From Alkalinema sp. CACIAM 70d (GTDB lineage Bacteria; Cyanobacteriota; Cyanobacteriia; Leptolyngbyales; Leptolyngbyaceae), in NCBI GenBank assembly GCA_002148405.1, contig MUGG01000146.1:27958-91957 (forward strand): a DNA stretch of 64,000 bases. The letters are read 5' to 3'. The translations under genes and the position numbers were made by a program. Shown here piece after piece: positions 26,267 through 34,132 of the stretch. Position 1 is the stretch's first letter, and each line of letters starts with the position of its first letter. The notes below the pieces were generated by a model. That model made no database searches, was not told the origin of the DNA, and was given only the letters and a program-made list of their open reading frames with translations.

Positions 26267-26737
26267 ATGCCCCTCACCTTGACCTCCCCGGCTTTCACCC
26301 ACAATCACCCTATTCCCGCCCTCTACACTTGCGACGGCAAAGACCGATCGCCCCCCCTCACTTGGTCAGGCATTCCCCCCAACACCCACAGCTTCGTTTT
26401 GATGATCGACGATCCCGATGCCCCCGACCCCAAAGCACCTAAGCTAACCTGGGTACACTGGTTGCTGTATAACATCCCCTCTACGATCGATCACCTCGAC
26501 GCAGGTTGCCAAAAACTCCCCCCAGGCACCCAAACAGGACTCAATAACTGGAACCGTGGGCAATATGGTGGCCCCTGTCCCCCGATCGGGAAACACCGCT
26601 ATTTCCATAAACTCTATGCCCTCGATATTGTTCTTCCCAACCTACATCATCCCACCCAAGCCCAACTCCTCAAAACCATGCACGGCCACGTCCTAGGCTA
26701 CGCCGAACTCATCGGCACCTACCAAAGGCATGAGTAA
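26267..26737 (+). CDS. YbhB/YbcL-type PEBP (Raf kinase inhibitor-like) protein
   Basis: A 156-residue phosphatidylethanolamine-binding-protein-fold protein, probably cytoplasmic; bacterial members have no agreed function. It shows the family blocks LTSPAFTHNHPIPALYTCDG, SPPLTWSGIP, FVLMIDDPDAPDP, VHWLLYNIP, YGGPCPPIGKHRYFHKLYAL and a C-terminal GHVLGYAELIGTYQR. Length is normal. It stands alone. Confidence 0.92.
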   Translation: MPLTLTSPAFTHNHPIPALYTCDGKDRSPPLTWSGIPPNTHSFVLMIDDPDAPDPKAPKLTWVHWLLYNIPSTIDHLDAGCQKLPPGTQTGLNNWNRGQYGGPCPPIGKHRYFHKLYALDIVLPNLHHPTQAQLLKTMHGHVLGYAELIGTYQRHE

Positions 26738-26831
26738 TGATTACCTCATTTAATAATGCAATCAACAACACTAAGGTTGCGAGATAACATCAGTCAACTA
26801 ATAATCTTGAATTAACCTGAGGAACATCAGA

Positions 26832-27257
26832 ATGACAACCGAACCAGAAACTTCAAAAGTTGAGAGTACGGACTCAGATTTACAAATCGTTCCAGCTCCA
26901 CCCCCTAGCGAAGTTAGTGACGAACTCGCTAAAGTTAAACAAGCCACCCAAGCCCTCGTGGATGCCCTACAAGGACTTGCCCAAGCCAAACTACAAACTG
27001 CAAGCGACTTAACCGAAGAAGCCCACAAAAGCATCGATCAATCCGTCCAAGCACTCCGCAGCCAAGCCGACCAAAAATGGCAAACTGCAATCCACCAAGT
27101 TGCAGACATTGACGCTCGCCTCACCAAAGCCGCCAAAGCTGCCTGGGAAGCCTTCACCGCCCCAACCGTATCCACGGCTGAATCAGATACTACGGAATCT
27201 CCATCCGAAGCTCCAGCAAACTCCAACGCTCCAACAGGCTCACCTGTAGACCCATAA
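26832..27257 (+). CDS. Small helical protein of unknown function
   Basis: A 141-residue protein with a disordered acidic start, a long Ala/Gln-rich amphipathic helix at about 30-110 (AKVKQATQALVDALQGLAQA and ALRSQADQKWQTAIHQ) that probably forms a coiled coil, and a Ser/Thr/Pro-rich tail. It resembles phasin- or apolipoprotein-like helical proteins in composition. A GAGGA site precedes the ATG. No family can be named. A terminator follows at 27325. Confidence 0.6.
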   Translation: MTTEPETSKVESTDSDLQIVPAPPPSEVSDELAKVKQATQALVDALQGLAQAKLQTASDLTEEAHKSIDQSVQALRSQADQKWQTAIHQVADIDARLTKAAKAAWEAFTAPTVSTAESDTTESPSEAPANSNAPTGSPVDP

Positions 27258-27324
27258 GCCAACTCACCCATAGACTCAGTCAGTTGCTCACCCATCTTTA
27301 ATTAGCCTAAACTAGAGTCCAACG

Positions 27325-27359
27325 CCCGCCTACTCTTGATTGTAGACGGGAATATTTTT
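27325..27359 (+). terminator. Rho-independent terminator
   Basis: CCCGCCTAC (27325-27333) pairs with GTAGACGGG (27342-27350) with one mismatch, followed by AATATTTTT. It ends the transcript of the small helical protein gene. Confidence 0.7.
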
Positions 27360-27488
27360 GCCAGTCAATTGAGAAGATATTGAGAAGATTGAGGTTCTAG
27401 TGACACTAGTGACAAACAGTTAATGTTAATCGGTGATAGTCTTGTCACAGTCTTTCTTAGGTTGATCAACACAGAGTGAGGGTTCCTG

Positions 27489-27995
27489 ATGAATCTCAAA
27501 AAGTTATTAGTGTTTTTAGTTGTACCGCTTCTAGTCATTTTCCTGTTTGTTGGTTCAGTTACAGCACAAACCAACCGTCAAGGACTACGGAAGGAAGCCC
27601 TGGAAAATCTTCGTTTGCCTAACTTTACGAGTATTTTTAATTGGGGCTTGAAGCTCAGTAATATCAAAGACTGGTATTTCTTTTCTGGCATTGCTGCACA
27701 ACAGCCAAGTTTTGCAGTTGTTGCCCCTGGGAACTATGTCGTTCAAACGGATTATGTCCTGAATGAGTTAGATATCTTTTTGAGACAGAACGCGCTGAGT
27801 CGCAGTGATATTGTTCGTATCGAATTCACCCTTGTCAGTGGGTATAGCGAGGCAGACTTCAACACTATTTTGGGAAGATTTGCGGGCTATTTTCAAAATG
27901 TCAAGGTTAAACCCGCCGCAGGAACGCTACGAGTTGTCAATGCATTGGCTTTTCCCGGCTTAGTTGTGGAGTATGAAGTCTGGTGCGCGAAATAG
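27489..27995 (+). CDS. Exported RidA/YjgF-like protein
   Basis: A 168-residue protein. A clear signal peptide (LLVFLVVPLLVIFLFVGSVTA) is cut near residue 26. The second half follows the RidA/YjgF trimeric fold: VVQTDYVLNELDIFLRQNAL, IVRIEFTLVSGYSEADF, then RFAGYFQNVKVKPAAGTLRV and a final FPGLVVEYEVW. In active RidA imine deaminases a conserved Arg stands in the PAR motif; here that position reads PAA, so the catalytic Arg seems lost. Secretion of a RidA-like protein is unusual. The next gene begins shortly after with no terminator between. Substrate unknown. Confidence 0.65.
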   Translation: MNLKKLLVFLVVPLLVIFLFVGSVTAQTNRQGLRKEALENLRLPNFTSIFNWGLKLSNIKDWYFFSGIAAQQPSFAVVAPGNYVVQTDYVLNELDIFLRQNALSRSDIVRIEFTLVSGYSEADFNTILGRFAGYFQNVKVKPAAGTLRVVNALAFPGLVVEYEVWCAK

Positions 27996-28041
27996 CCATC
28001 GATCGCCCTGTCTACTTTCGTATCCAACCCTCAACGCCACC

Positions 28042-28887
28042 ATGTCCCACCGCTTCGATTGGAAAACTTGGACAATCGGCCATTGGTCATGGTGGCGAGT
28101 TTTACGCATTCTCCTGTTGAGTTACGGGACGATCGCCACCTATGGGTACTTCTTCAGCGATCGACAGATGTTTCCTGCCCCCCCTCCTAGCTATCGCGAT
28201 CGTCCTGACATCCTCAAACTCACCACCGCTAACCAACAACAACTCTCCGCCCTCTATCTCAATCACCCCACTGCTCAATACACAGTGCTTTACAGCCATG
28301 GCAACGGTGAAGATCTTGGTAAAATCCAACCCCACTTGACCCAACTCAATCGCCTGGGCTTTCGCGTCTTTGCCTACGACTATCGGGGCTACGGTACTAG
28401 CCAAGGCCAACCCTCCGAGTCCGCTGCCTATGAGGATATTCAAACGGTTTACAACTACCTCACCACCCAACTCAAAACGCCATCGCACCAAATTATTCTG
28501 ATGGGTCGATCGATCGGGAGTGGCCCTTCCGTCTACCTCGCTACTCAAAAACCCGTCGCTGGCCTGATTCTAGAAAGTGCCTTCACTAGCATTTTCCGAG
28601 TGCTCGTCCCCTTCCCTCTGCTGCCCTTTGACAAATTTCCCAACCGCGATCGCCTGCCCCAAGTCCGTTGCCCCGTCCTGATTATTCACGGTACCCAAGA
28701 TTCCATCATCCCTTTCCACCACGGCCAAGCGCTCTACGCAACCGCCAATCAACCTAAAACCTTCCTCCCAATCGTCGATGCTGACCACAACAATGTTAGT
28801 GGGGTAGGAGGTGCCCAATACTGGCAAGGCATCCAAACATTCCAAAACCAGTTAGCGAACCAGCAACCCAGGAAACTGTGCCAGTAA
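28042..28887 (+). CDS. Membrane-anchored alpha/beta hydrolase (BEM46/YfhR-like)
   Basis: A 281-residue serine hydrolase from ATG 28042. An N-terminal hydrophobic segment (VLRILLLSYGTIATYGYFF, about 16-34) should anchor it in a membrane. Core motifs: YSHGNGEDLG (oxyanion), FAYDYRGYGTSQG, nucleophile in GRSIGSG, Asp in HGTQDSIIPF and His in DADHNN. This pattern fits the BEM46/ABHD13-like hydrolases, whose substrates are mostly unknown. An in-frame GTG at 27964 overlaps the previous gene; ATG 28042 is preferred. Confidence 0.87.
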   Translation: MSHRFDWKTWTIGHWSWWRVLRILLLSYGTIATYGYFFSDRQMFPAPPPSYRDRPDILKLTTANQQQLSALYLNHPTAQYTVLYSHGNGEDLGKIQPHLTQLNRLGFRVFAYDYRGYGTSQGQPSESAAYEDIQTVYNYLTTQLKTPSHQIILMGRSIGSGPSVYLATQKPVAGLILESAFTSIFRVLVPFPLLPFDKFPNRDRLPQVRCPVLIIHGTQDSIIPFHHGQALYATANQPKTFLPIVDADHNNVSGVGGAQYWQGIQTFQNQLANQQPRKLCQ

Positions 28888-28911
28888 AAAGTGCCAATAA
28901 AAAGTAACCAT

Positions 28912-28940
28912 GAAAAAGCCTAACCCTGGAAGGGCTAGGC
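28912..28940 (-). terminator. Rho-independent terminator for psb30
   Basis: Read on the minus strand, GCCTAGCCCT (28940-28931) pairs with AGGGTTAGGC (28927-28918) with one wobble, then TTTTTC. It lies 85 bases after the psb30 stop; on the plus strand it could also help end the hydrolase transcript. Confidence 0.8.
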
Positions 28941-29024
28941 CTAGAGCTACTCTCTCTTACAAACTTGAATAAATCCAGTAATACCTACCACTCGATAGAC
29001 GGACTACCGAAGTAATGGATTAAC

Positions 29025-29144
29025 TTACAGATCGCCACCCCGCAGGAATAGCAGAAACACGATAACAGGGCCTGCTACCACAATGAGAAACAGAGTTAAC
29101 AACTGGAAAATAACCGTAAAGTTGATTCCACTCAAGAAGTCCAT
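29025..29144 (-). CDS. psb30: Photosystem II subunit Psb30 (Ycf12)
   Basis: A 39-residue single-span protein, MDFLSGINFTVIFQ, then a hydrophobic helix, ending AGPVIVFLLFLRGGDL. The AGPxIxFLLxxRxGxL end is the Psb30 signature; the protein sits at the edge of the photosystem II core near PsbJ and cytochrome b559 and stabilises the complex. The start is set by a GGAGGA ribosome site about 11 bases upstream of the ATG at 29142-29144; the longer open frame to 29228 is not needed. It is monocistronic with its own terminator. Confidence 0.9.
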   Translation of the reverse strand: MDFLSGINFTVIFQLLTLFLIVVAGPVIVFLLFLRGGDL

Positions 29145-29510
29145 TGATCCGTGATCCTCCCAAACTAGCCCAAGAAACCTCAAGGTCTTAGCTGCAATAA
29201 CGCATATTTTATAGGTCGAAGGCGTCAACCTTAAAGAAGTTTACAAAACTCCAAAAAACTCAATTTGCAGGATTCCCTGAAACTGGGTTTGACGGGATCG
29301 CGTAAACTTTCGTGTCCCTAGTTTCTCATATCCTGTGGCCAGATGCAGCGATCGAATTAGGGTTTCTTAACTAGAAAGGACTGACTCAACCTTCACCGCG
29401 CCAAACCGCGAGGAGCACTCAAGGATTTTGCAGCAATGCCCATGGACTTTCATCCCATAACCCTGAGACAATAAACCCTTGTCTTTTTACTTGTCTCGAG
29501 TACTAAACCC
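29145..29510. other. Intergenic region, psb30 promoter area
   Basis: About 365 bases between divergent psb30 and the Cys-cluster gene. It should carry the promoters of both. No ORF or RNA gene is seen. Confidence 0.45.
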
Positions 29511-29861
29511 ATGGCTACCTGGCAATGCATCAAAAACTGCGGGGCGTGCTGCCAACTGGATCCTAACGATCGTCCAGATTTGGAAGATTACCTGACACCG
29601 GAAGAATTGATGCTCTACCTCAGCATGGTTGGCGAAGATGGCTGGTGCATTCACTTCAACCACAGCACCCGAGAATGCTCTATCTATGAGAAACGTCCTT
29701 CCTTTTGCCGTGTCACTCCAGAAACCTTTGAACAGATGTTTGGAGTTCCCGCCGATGAGTTGAATGATTTTGCGATCGACTGTTGCCGGGAGCAAATTGA
29801 AGCGGTTTACGGAGATCGCAGTCTAGAGATGTTGAGCTTCGATCGGGCGGTCGGCATTTAG
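29511..29861 (+). CDS. YkgJ-family cysteine-cluster protein
   Basis: A 116-residue protein with the CxxxCGxCC motif at its start (WQCIKNCGACCQL), then WCIHF, CSIYEKRPSFCR and IDCCREQ: nine Cys arranged as in the YkgJ/UPF0153 (CxxCxxCC) family, which is thought to bind a metal, zinc or an Fe-S cluster. No membrane segment. The role of the family is not known. It stands alone. Confidence 0.88.
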   Translation: MATWQCIKNCGACCQLDPNDRPDLEDYLTPEELMLYLSMVGEDGWCIHFNHSTRECSIYEKRPSFCRVTPETFEQMFGVPADELNDFAIDCCREQIEAVYGDRSLEMLSFDRAVGI

Positions 29862-29937
29862 GAATCTCTGCCTCAAACCAAGGCCGTTATGAATTTGTGC
29901 TATAAATATGAAAAGAAAATGAAAACAGCGCAGCGGC

Positions 29938-30306
29938 ATGACACCCCTAAACCTTGCACCGCCCAAACCGATCGCTCCCGACACTTCCTCTCACCCGACA
30001 ACAGCTACCACTTCAGGCACCTCGTCGGGGGTCTTTAATTGCTTTCTTTCTACCTTTGTCACGATTTTTCTAGCGGAACTGGGCGACAAAACTCAAGTCG
30101 CAACCCTGCTCATGAGTGCCCAATCCCATGAACCTTGGGTGGTGTTCGCTGGGGCCGCTTCTGCTTTGGTTGCTACCAGTTTGGTCGGCGTTCTCATCGG
30201 TCGTTGGCTGACAAAATTGCTGACCCCTCGCACCTTGGAATTAGCCACGGGGGTCATCCTTGCCGTCGTCGCAACCTTGCTCTTTATCGATGTCGCAGGG
30301 ATGTAA
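29938..30306 (+). CDS. UPF0016 (GDT1/TMEM165) half-transporter, subunit 1
   Basis: A 122-residue membrane protein with one UPF0016 repeat: a disordered Pro/Thr start (1-30), then three helices carrying ELGDKTQ (about 47-53). Full UPF0016 proteins have two such repeats and move Mn2+ or Ca2+. Here the second repeat is coded by the next gene, 4 bases later, so the pair should form a heterodimer, as proposed for the hemi-manganese exchangers of Synechocystis. Start ATG 29938. Confidence 0.88.
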   Translation: MTPLNLAPPKPIAPDTSSHPTTATTSGTSSGVFNCFLSTFVTIFLAELGDKTQVATLLMSAQSHEPWVVFAGAASALVATSLVGVLIGRWLTKLLTPRTLELATGVILAVVATLLFIDVAGM

Positions 30307-30310
30307 TACT

Positions 30311-30646
30311 ATGCACTGGCACCTACTCGGACTGAGTTTTATCACCGTTTTTCTGGCAGAACTGGGCGACAAAAGTCAACTTGCCGCGATCGCTCTAAGT
30401 GGTAACGCTAAATCAGCCAAAGCCGTCTTTTTCGGTACCGTTGCAGCGCTGGTTCTGGCAAGCCTCATTGGGGTTTTAGTTGGAGAAGGCACCGCTCAGA
30501 TTTTACCCACCCGTTGGACAAAGCTAATTGCCGCGATCGGGTTTGCAGTCATGGCGGTGCGACTTCTCTTTTTTAGTAACAATGCTGAGGAAACCCTCGA
30601 CGAACCCGAGCTACTGGGTCAGCCGGAAGCTCCGTTGAAGCAGTAG
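30311..30646 (+). CDS. UPF0016 (GDT1/TMEM165) half-transporter, subunit 2
   Basis: A 111-residue membrane protein from ATG 30311 with three helices and the motif ELGDKSQ (about 18-24), followed by an acidic tail. It supplies the second repeat for the cation exchanger formed with the preceding gene, from which it is separated by 4 bases. A longer open frame starting at 30260 lies inside the upstream gene and is not the start. Its last 36 bases overlap the convergent gene at 30611-31141. Confidence 0.88.
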   Translation: MHWHLLGLSFITVFLAELGDKSQLAAIALSGNAKSAKAVFFGTVAALVLASLIGVLVGEGTAQILPTRWTKLIAAIGFAVMAVRLLFFSNNAEETLDEPELLGQPEAPLKQ

Positions 30647-31141
30647 ACCTAGACAGCCCAGTTTAACGATCTCTAACCCCCAATACAGCAGATGGAATTG
30701 GTTCATTGCTGTGGGAATCAGAGATTCACTGCCATCCTGGAGGTTGAGTCCCATGGCACTCATTTGAGGAGCCAAGATGTAGGTAAACGTCAGCGCGATC
30801 GCCACGGTAGTCAGCGCCAAGGGGATATTGCGGAGGACCGCTTCCCGTTGCACTCTAGGTAACTGTTGCTTCCAAAGAAATCCACTTAGCACGATCGCGC
30901 CACAGAGCAGTTCAAAGCGGTTGAAATTACCAAATAACGCATATCCCACCGTTGCAAACTCACTTTGGCTCATCATGCCAGTCCAATACAAACTAGGCAC
31001 TACTAGAAAATCTAGGAACAAACTACCACTGAGCCATAGAGCCAGGGTACCAACTACACATAAATGCCAGGGTGAAACAGACCAAGCTAGGGCCGAAGAA
31101 TGCGAAGCTGTTGAGGTTCCTCTCGGTTGACTGAGCATCAT
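30611..31141 (-). CDS. Four-helix membrane protein (DUF4149-like)
   Basis: A 176-residue protein with about four hydrophobic segments: WHLCVVGTLALWLSGSLFLD, RFELLCGAIVLSGFLW, LALTTVAIALTFTYILAP and LLYWGLEIVKLGCLGLLL. The SLFLDFLVVPSLY stretch and overall layout fit DUF4149/TMEM205-like integral membrane proteins of unknown role. Its 3' end overlaps the 3' end of the UPF0016 subunit 2 gene by 36 bases in antisense. Confidence 0.7.
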   Translation of the reverse strand: MMLSQPRGTSTASHSSALAWSVSPWHLCVVGTLALWLSGSLFLDFLVVPSLYWTGMMSQSEFATVGYALFGNFNRFELLCGAIVLSGFLWKQQLPRVQREAVLRNIPLALTTVAIALTFTYILAPQMSAMGLNLQDGSESLIPTAMNQFHLLYWGLEIVKLGCLGLLLQRSFRLTQ

Positions 31142-31846
31142 CTCACCTACTTTAAAAATTCAAACGTGAATACTTTAACTTGTGACCGTTGGAGAGGATA
31201 GAAATGTAGGGTGAGTTTCATACAAAATTAGAGACAAGATCAATTCAAAGAAAGACATCTCCCCCATCATTGTCTACTCTCGAACTCACTAATGTAACTG
31301 TTCCTCAATCACTGTCATTCCAAATCCTGTGATTGCTTAACTGACCTCTCAAGAGCTTACTTTTAGCCTAACAAAAATGGCCCGAAATGCTCAGAAATTC
31401 AAGCTAAAATTATACTTTACAATGAGTTGATTAATGGACAAAGCCCCATGGAAAGCGGGTCTCATCACGAAACCCGCTTTCACGACAGTCAACACTCGAC
31501 AGTAAAACAGGACAACTTTTCAACCACGATGCGAAGGTTTGAAATTGTTTTGAGCTTCACACAATTGCAATTGAAAAATACACAAAAATAAACTTCCAAA
31601 ATATCTTTCCGACGTTAAATTAACTGCAAAATTAGTCTACCTAGCTTAATGTAAACTAGTTTAACTAAATCAGCATTGACATAAGCCTGACGTGATTTCT
31701 TGAAACAAGCTTATTCTCGCTAAGAGAGCCTTGAAGAGTCCAATACCTCTCTTACCTGTCTTATTGACTAAGCTATCATTTTCTTAGATCGCCTAACTAC
31801 TTTTTTAACAAAGTCAAACCGACTTTAACAGAAGTATAACTTTCCT
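31142..31846. other. Intergenic region with one strong hairpin
   Basis: About 700 AT-rich bases between divergent genes. No ORF shows coding character. It contains GAAAGCGGGT (31451-31460) paired perfectly with ACCCGCTTTC (31472-31481), with an 11-base loop and no T-run. This could be part of a small RNA or a terminator-like relic. Confidence 0.5.
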
Positions 31847-32428
31847 ATGAGTCCTTACTATTTCACTCGTTTGGCAACGATCGCGATGGTCGGAGCTGTT
31901 CTAGGTTACAGCGTTGGGGGAAGCCCGGTCAGCCCGATCGGGGCCGTGCAGTTGCAGGACGGCACAGTCTACTTTAATCAGCCGCCCAGTTTGGTAGACG
32001 CCATTACCACCAGCACCATTGCCGACGATTGGAGCGCCACCTACTATTTCACGATCGCCCTCCCAGCCAAGGCAGGAGAACCCCTCCAAAAAGTCACCAT
32101 TAGTCAGGCGGAGGGCGTCGATCGAGTTAACTTTGCAACCCAGCACATGGCTGCTTTTGCAGGGCAGCCCCGACAATTAGGGCAACCGCTCACGATCGCC
32201 GATCGCCAAATCGATCGCTCCACCAGAACTGTCACAATCGGCTTTGATCCAGCCATCGAACCTGGACAGACCATCACGATCGCCCTCGATCCCCATCGGA
32301 ATCCTTTCTCTGAAGGGGTTTATTTGTTTGGAGTCACTGCCTATCCCCAAGGCGAGAAGTCCCATGGCCAGTTTTTGGGCTATGGGCGGTTTCACTTTTA
32401 TCGTGGTGTGGGCTTCTTTTTCCGCTAG
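31847..32428 (+). CDS. DUF2808 exported protein
   Basis: A 193-residue protein with an N-terminal signal or anchor (about 8-25) and a beta-rich domain typical of cyanobacterial DUF2808: VYFNQPPSLVDA, ATYYFTIALPAKAGEPLQKV, TVTIGFDPAIEPGQTITIAL and NPFSEGVYLFGVTAYPQG. Probably periplasmic or outer-membrane associated; some members are annotated as surface or calcium-related proteins without proof. It is convergent with the tautomerase gene, 14 bases apart. Confidence 0.82.
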   Translation: MSPYYFTRLATIAMVGAVLGYSVGGSPVSPIGAVQLQDGTVYFNQPPSLVDAITTSTIADDWSATYYFTIALPAKAGEPLQKVTISQAEGVDRVNFATQHMAAFAGQPRQLGQPLTIADRQIDRSTRTVTIGFDPAIEPGQTITIALDPHRNPFSEGVYLFGVTAYPQGEKSHGQFLGYGRFHFYRGVGFFFR

Positions 32429-32442
32429 CAGCAAGCTCGAAG

Positions 32443-32793
32443 TTACCCAAACGTCCCGCCATTCCAGCCCCACATGGCACCTTTCGCATCGTTGAATTCA
32501 ATGTAAATGCGGTTGGCCGGAACTCCTAAGGCTTGTTCAATCTGGCTGCAAAAATCCTGACTCATGGCCTTAGTTTGCTGGGAGGTCATGGAGCCAATGC
32601 TCTTCACTTCCACGTAACAGGTGGGATCGCTCGTGCCACCAAAGGTCATGGGTTGCCCACCTTTCAGCGCCGTCATGACATAAGATTCCGGTTTACCTGT
32701 GTGCTTGGCAAGGCTGGCAGAAAGTTGTTTCAGTAATCCTGTAATCTGATCTTCATCCGGCGTGGCAGAGGTTTTTACTTGAATGAGGGGCAT
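32443..32793 (-). CDS. MIF-like tautomerase
   Basis: A 116-residue protein of the macrophage migration inhibitory factor / phenylpyruvate tautomerase family. The start at 32793 gives MPLIQVKTSA, so Pro becomes the N-terminal catalytic base after Met removal; an AGGAATTG ribosome site supports it. Further family traits are KPESYVMTAL, SIGSMTSQQTKAMSQDFCSQ and ANRIYIEFNDAKGAMWGWNG. Cyanobacterial homologues have tautomerase activity in vitro; the natural substrate is unclear. Confidence 0.9.
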   Translation of the reverse strand: MPLIQVKTSATPDEDQITGLLKQLSASLAKHTGKPESYVMTALKGGQPMTFGGTSDPTCYVEVKSIGSMTSQQTKAMSQDFCSQIEQALGVPANRIYIEFNDAKGAMWGWNGGTFG

Positions 32794-32873
32794 TTTCAAT
32801 TCCTCACGATCTCTCCTGCCCAGCATAGCAAAGTTACCCAGCATCCCAAAAGTCAACCCAGTATCCCAAAGCG

Positions 32874-32903
32874 AAAAAGAGAGGCGACCCAAAGAATCGC
32901 CTC
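32874..32903 (-). terminator. Rho-independent terminator for the PEP-CTERM gene
   Basis: On the minus strand GAGGCGA (32903-32897) pairs perfectly with TCGCCTC (32887-32881), followed by TCTTTTT. It lies about 75 bases after the stop of the gene at 32979-33788. Confidence 0.85.
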
Positions 32904-32978
32904 CCACAAGCAAAAGCTCAAAGACTTGTATATGACTCGGCAGAGCGTAATGCGTTGTTGTTAGTGTTGGCTCAGGAA

Positions 32979-33788
32979 TTATTCAGCTTGATCCGCCTGA
33001 CGACGACGCTTCAGGACACCAGCAGCCGTCAGCCCTAGCAGAGACAGCACGACGGAAGGCTCAGGAACATCTTTGCCCAAGAAAGCATCGACGTTTTTCT
33101 TGCCCACATCAACGACGAAGATGGTGTCATTAAAGTCACGGTCAGAGACTTCAGCAAATTTGCCCTGTCTAGACCGACCCGTTCCGTACAGATCTTCGAA
33201 GCCCATCAGCAGGTAACCTGTACCTTCGATCGCATAGGCAACAACGTGCTGTAACTTATCGGGATTCGCAGCATCCTTCGTGCCAAAAATGTAGGCATCA
33301 TTTCCACGATTCAAGCCATCGGCCCGTAGAGAAAAGTCGAGCTGGCTCCCCCCTTTGATCGTGCCCAGTTTCACGCCATCGCCAAACTTCAGTGCGTTAC
33401 CACCCCAAGCGCCCGCGCAACCTGCGCCCGCGCAAGAAATATCTTTAAAGACCAAGCCTTGGGTGTTGGTAGAACCCGTGGCGTTGAAAGCCAACTGGTT
33501 CCGGTAGCCTGCCCCCTCGTTGATGAAATACGTAGAAACGTTGTGATCGTATTTCAGGGCAAGTTTGGTGGGATCCAACTTAAACTGGCCGCTATTCTGG
33601 ATCGCTAACCCTTCCTTTTGAACATATTTTTGGAAGGGAGCATCGTCAAAGCCCGTTTGAGACTTGCTCAGAATTTGGGGCTGGGGCATATCCCACACAG
33701 AATTAGCCGATGCAGAAGAGGCTTGAGCAGTCATACCGGCCAAAGAAGCCGCGACAAAGAATAAACCGGAGAAGAATTGCTTGTTCAT
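32979..33788 (-). CDS. DUF4114 protein with PEP-CTERM sorting signal
   Basis: A 269-residue exported protein. Signal peptide at 1-29 (FFSGLFFVAASLAGMTAQAS). The C-terminal part of the domain has LLMGFEDLYG and VSDRDFNDTIFVV, the DUF4114 calcium-site-like signature. It ends with VPEPSVVLSLLGLTAAGVLK and RRRQ, a standard PEP-CTERM tail (Pro-Glu-Pro, helix, basic cluster) cleaved by an exosortase of the PEP type. The substrates at the exosortase locus 13 kb away carry a different motif, so its processing enzyme is likely elsewhere. Surface or matrix role inferred. Confidence 0.9.
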   Translation of the reverse strand: MNKQFFSGLFFVAASLAGMTAQASSASANSVWDMPQPQILSKSQTGFDDAPFQKYVQKEGLAIQNSGQFKLDPTKLALKYDHNVSTYFINEGAGYRNQLAFNATGSTNTQGLVFKDISCAGAGCAGAWGGNALKFGDGVKLGTIKGGSQLDFSLRADGLNRGNDAYIFGTKDAANPDKLQHVVAYAIEGTGYLLMGFEDLYGTGRSRQGKFAEVSDRDFNDTIFVVDVGKKNVDAFLGKDVPEPSVVLSLLGLTAAGVLKRRRQADQAE

Positions 33789-34132
33789 GTCAAATCAACT
33801 GAGTGTAGCTAGCGGTAGGCTTGAGCGATGCCTGCTGGTCTTAGCGGTATCTTTTTACACTTGTAACCTACGGATTAGGAATTGCCTAGAGTACACTCAC
33901 TTTCTTTATCAGCGGCTTAATTGATGGGATACAAGCCAATGATTATACGGATTTTGATTAATTCGCCTTTGCCCTAAATCGGTCACAAAATCTTCAGCGA
34001 CTTCCATTACTTCTGTAAAAATACAGTCTGATCAACCCAAAAAAGATAGGAGCGCGGAAAATCAGAATTGTCTTGAGGAGACAGGTCAGTTAAGTTACCT
34101 AGCGAAGATCTCGTAGAACAGGTACCTCAGAG
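33789..34132. other. Intergenic region, no gene seen
   Basis: About 340 bases between divergent genes; presumably both promoters. No RNA gene or strong hairpin seen. Confidence 0.4.

Noticed and set aside
28102..28548. 148-residue minus-strand frame
   Set aside because: It lies fully inside the alpha/beta hydrolase gene with clear catalytic motifs.
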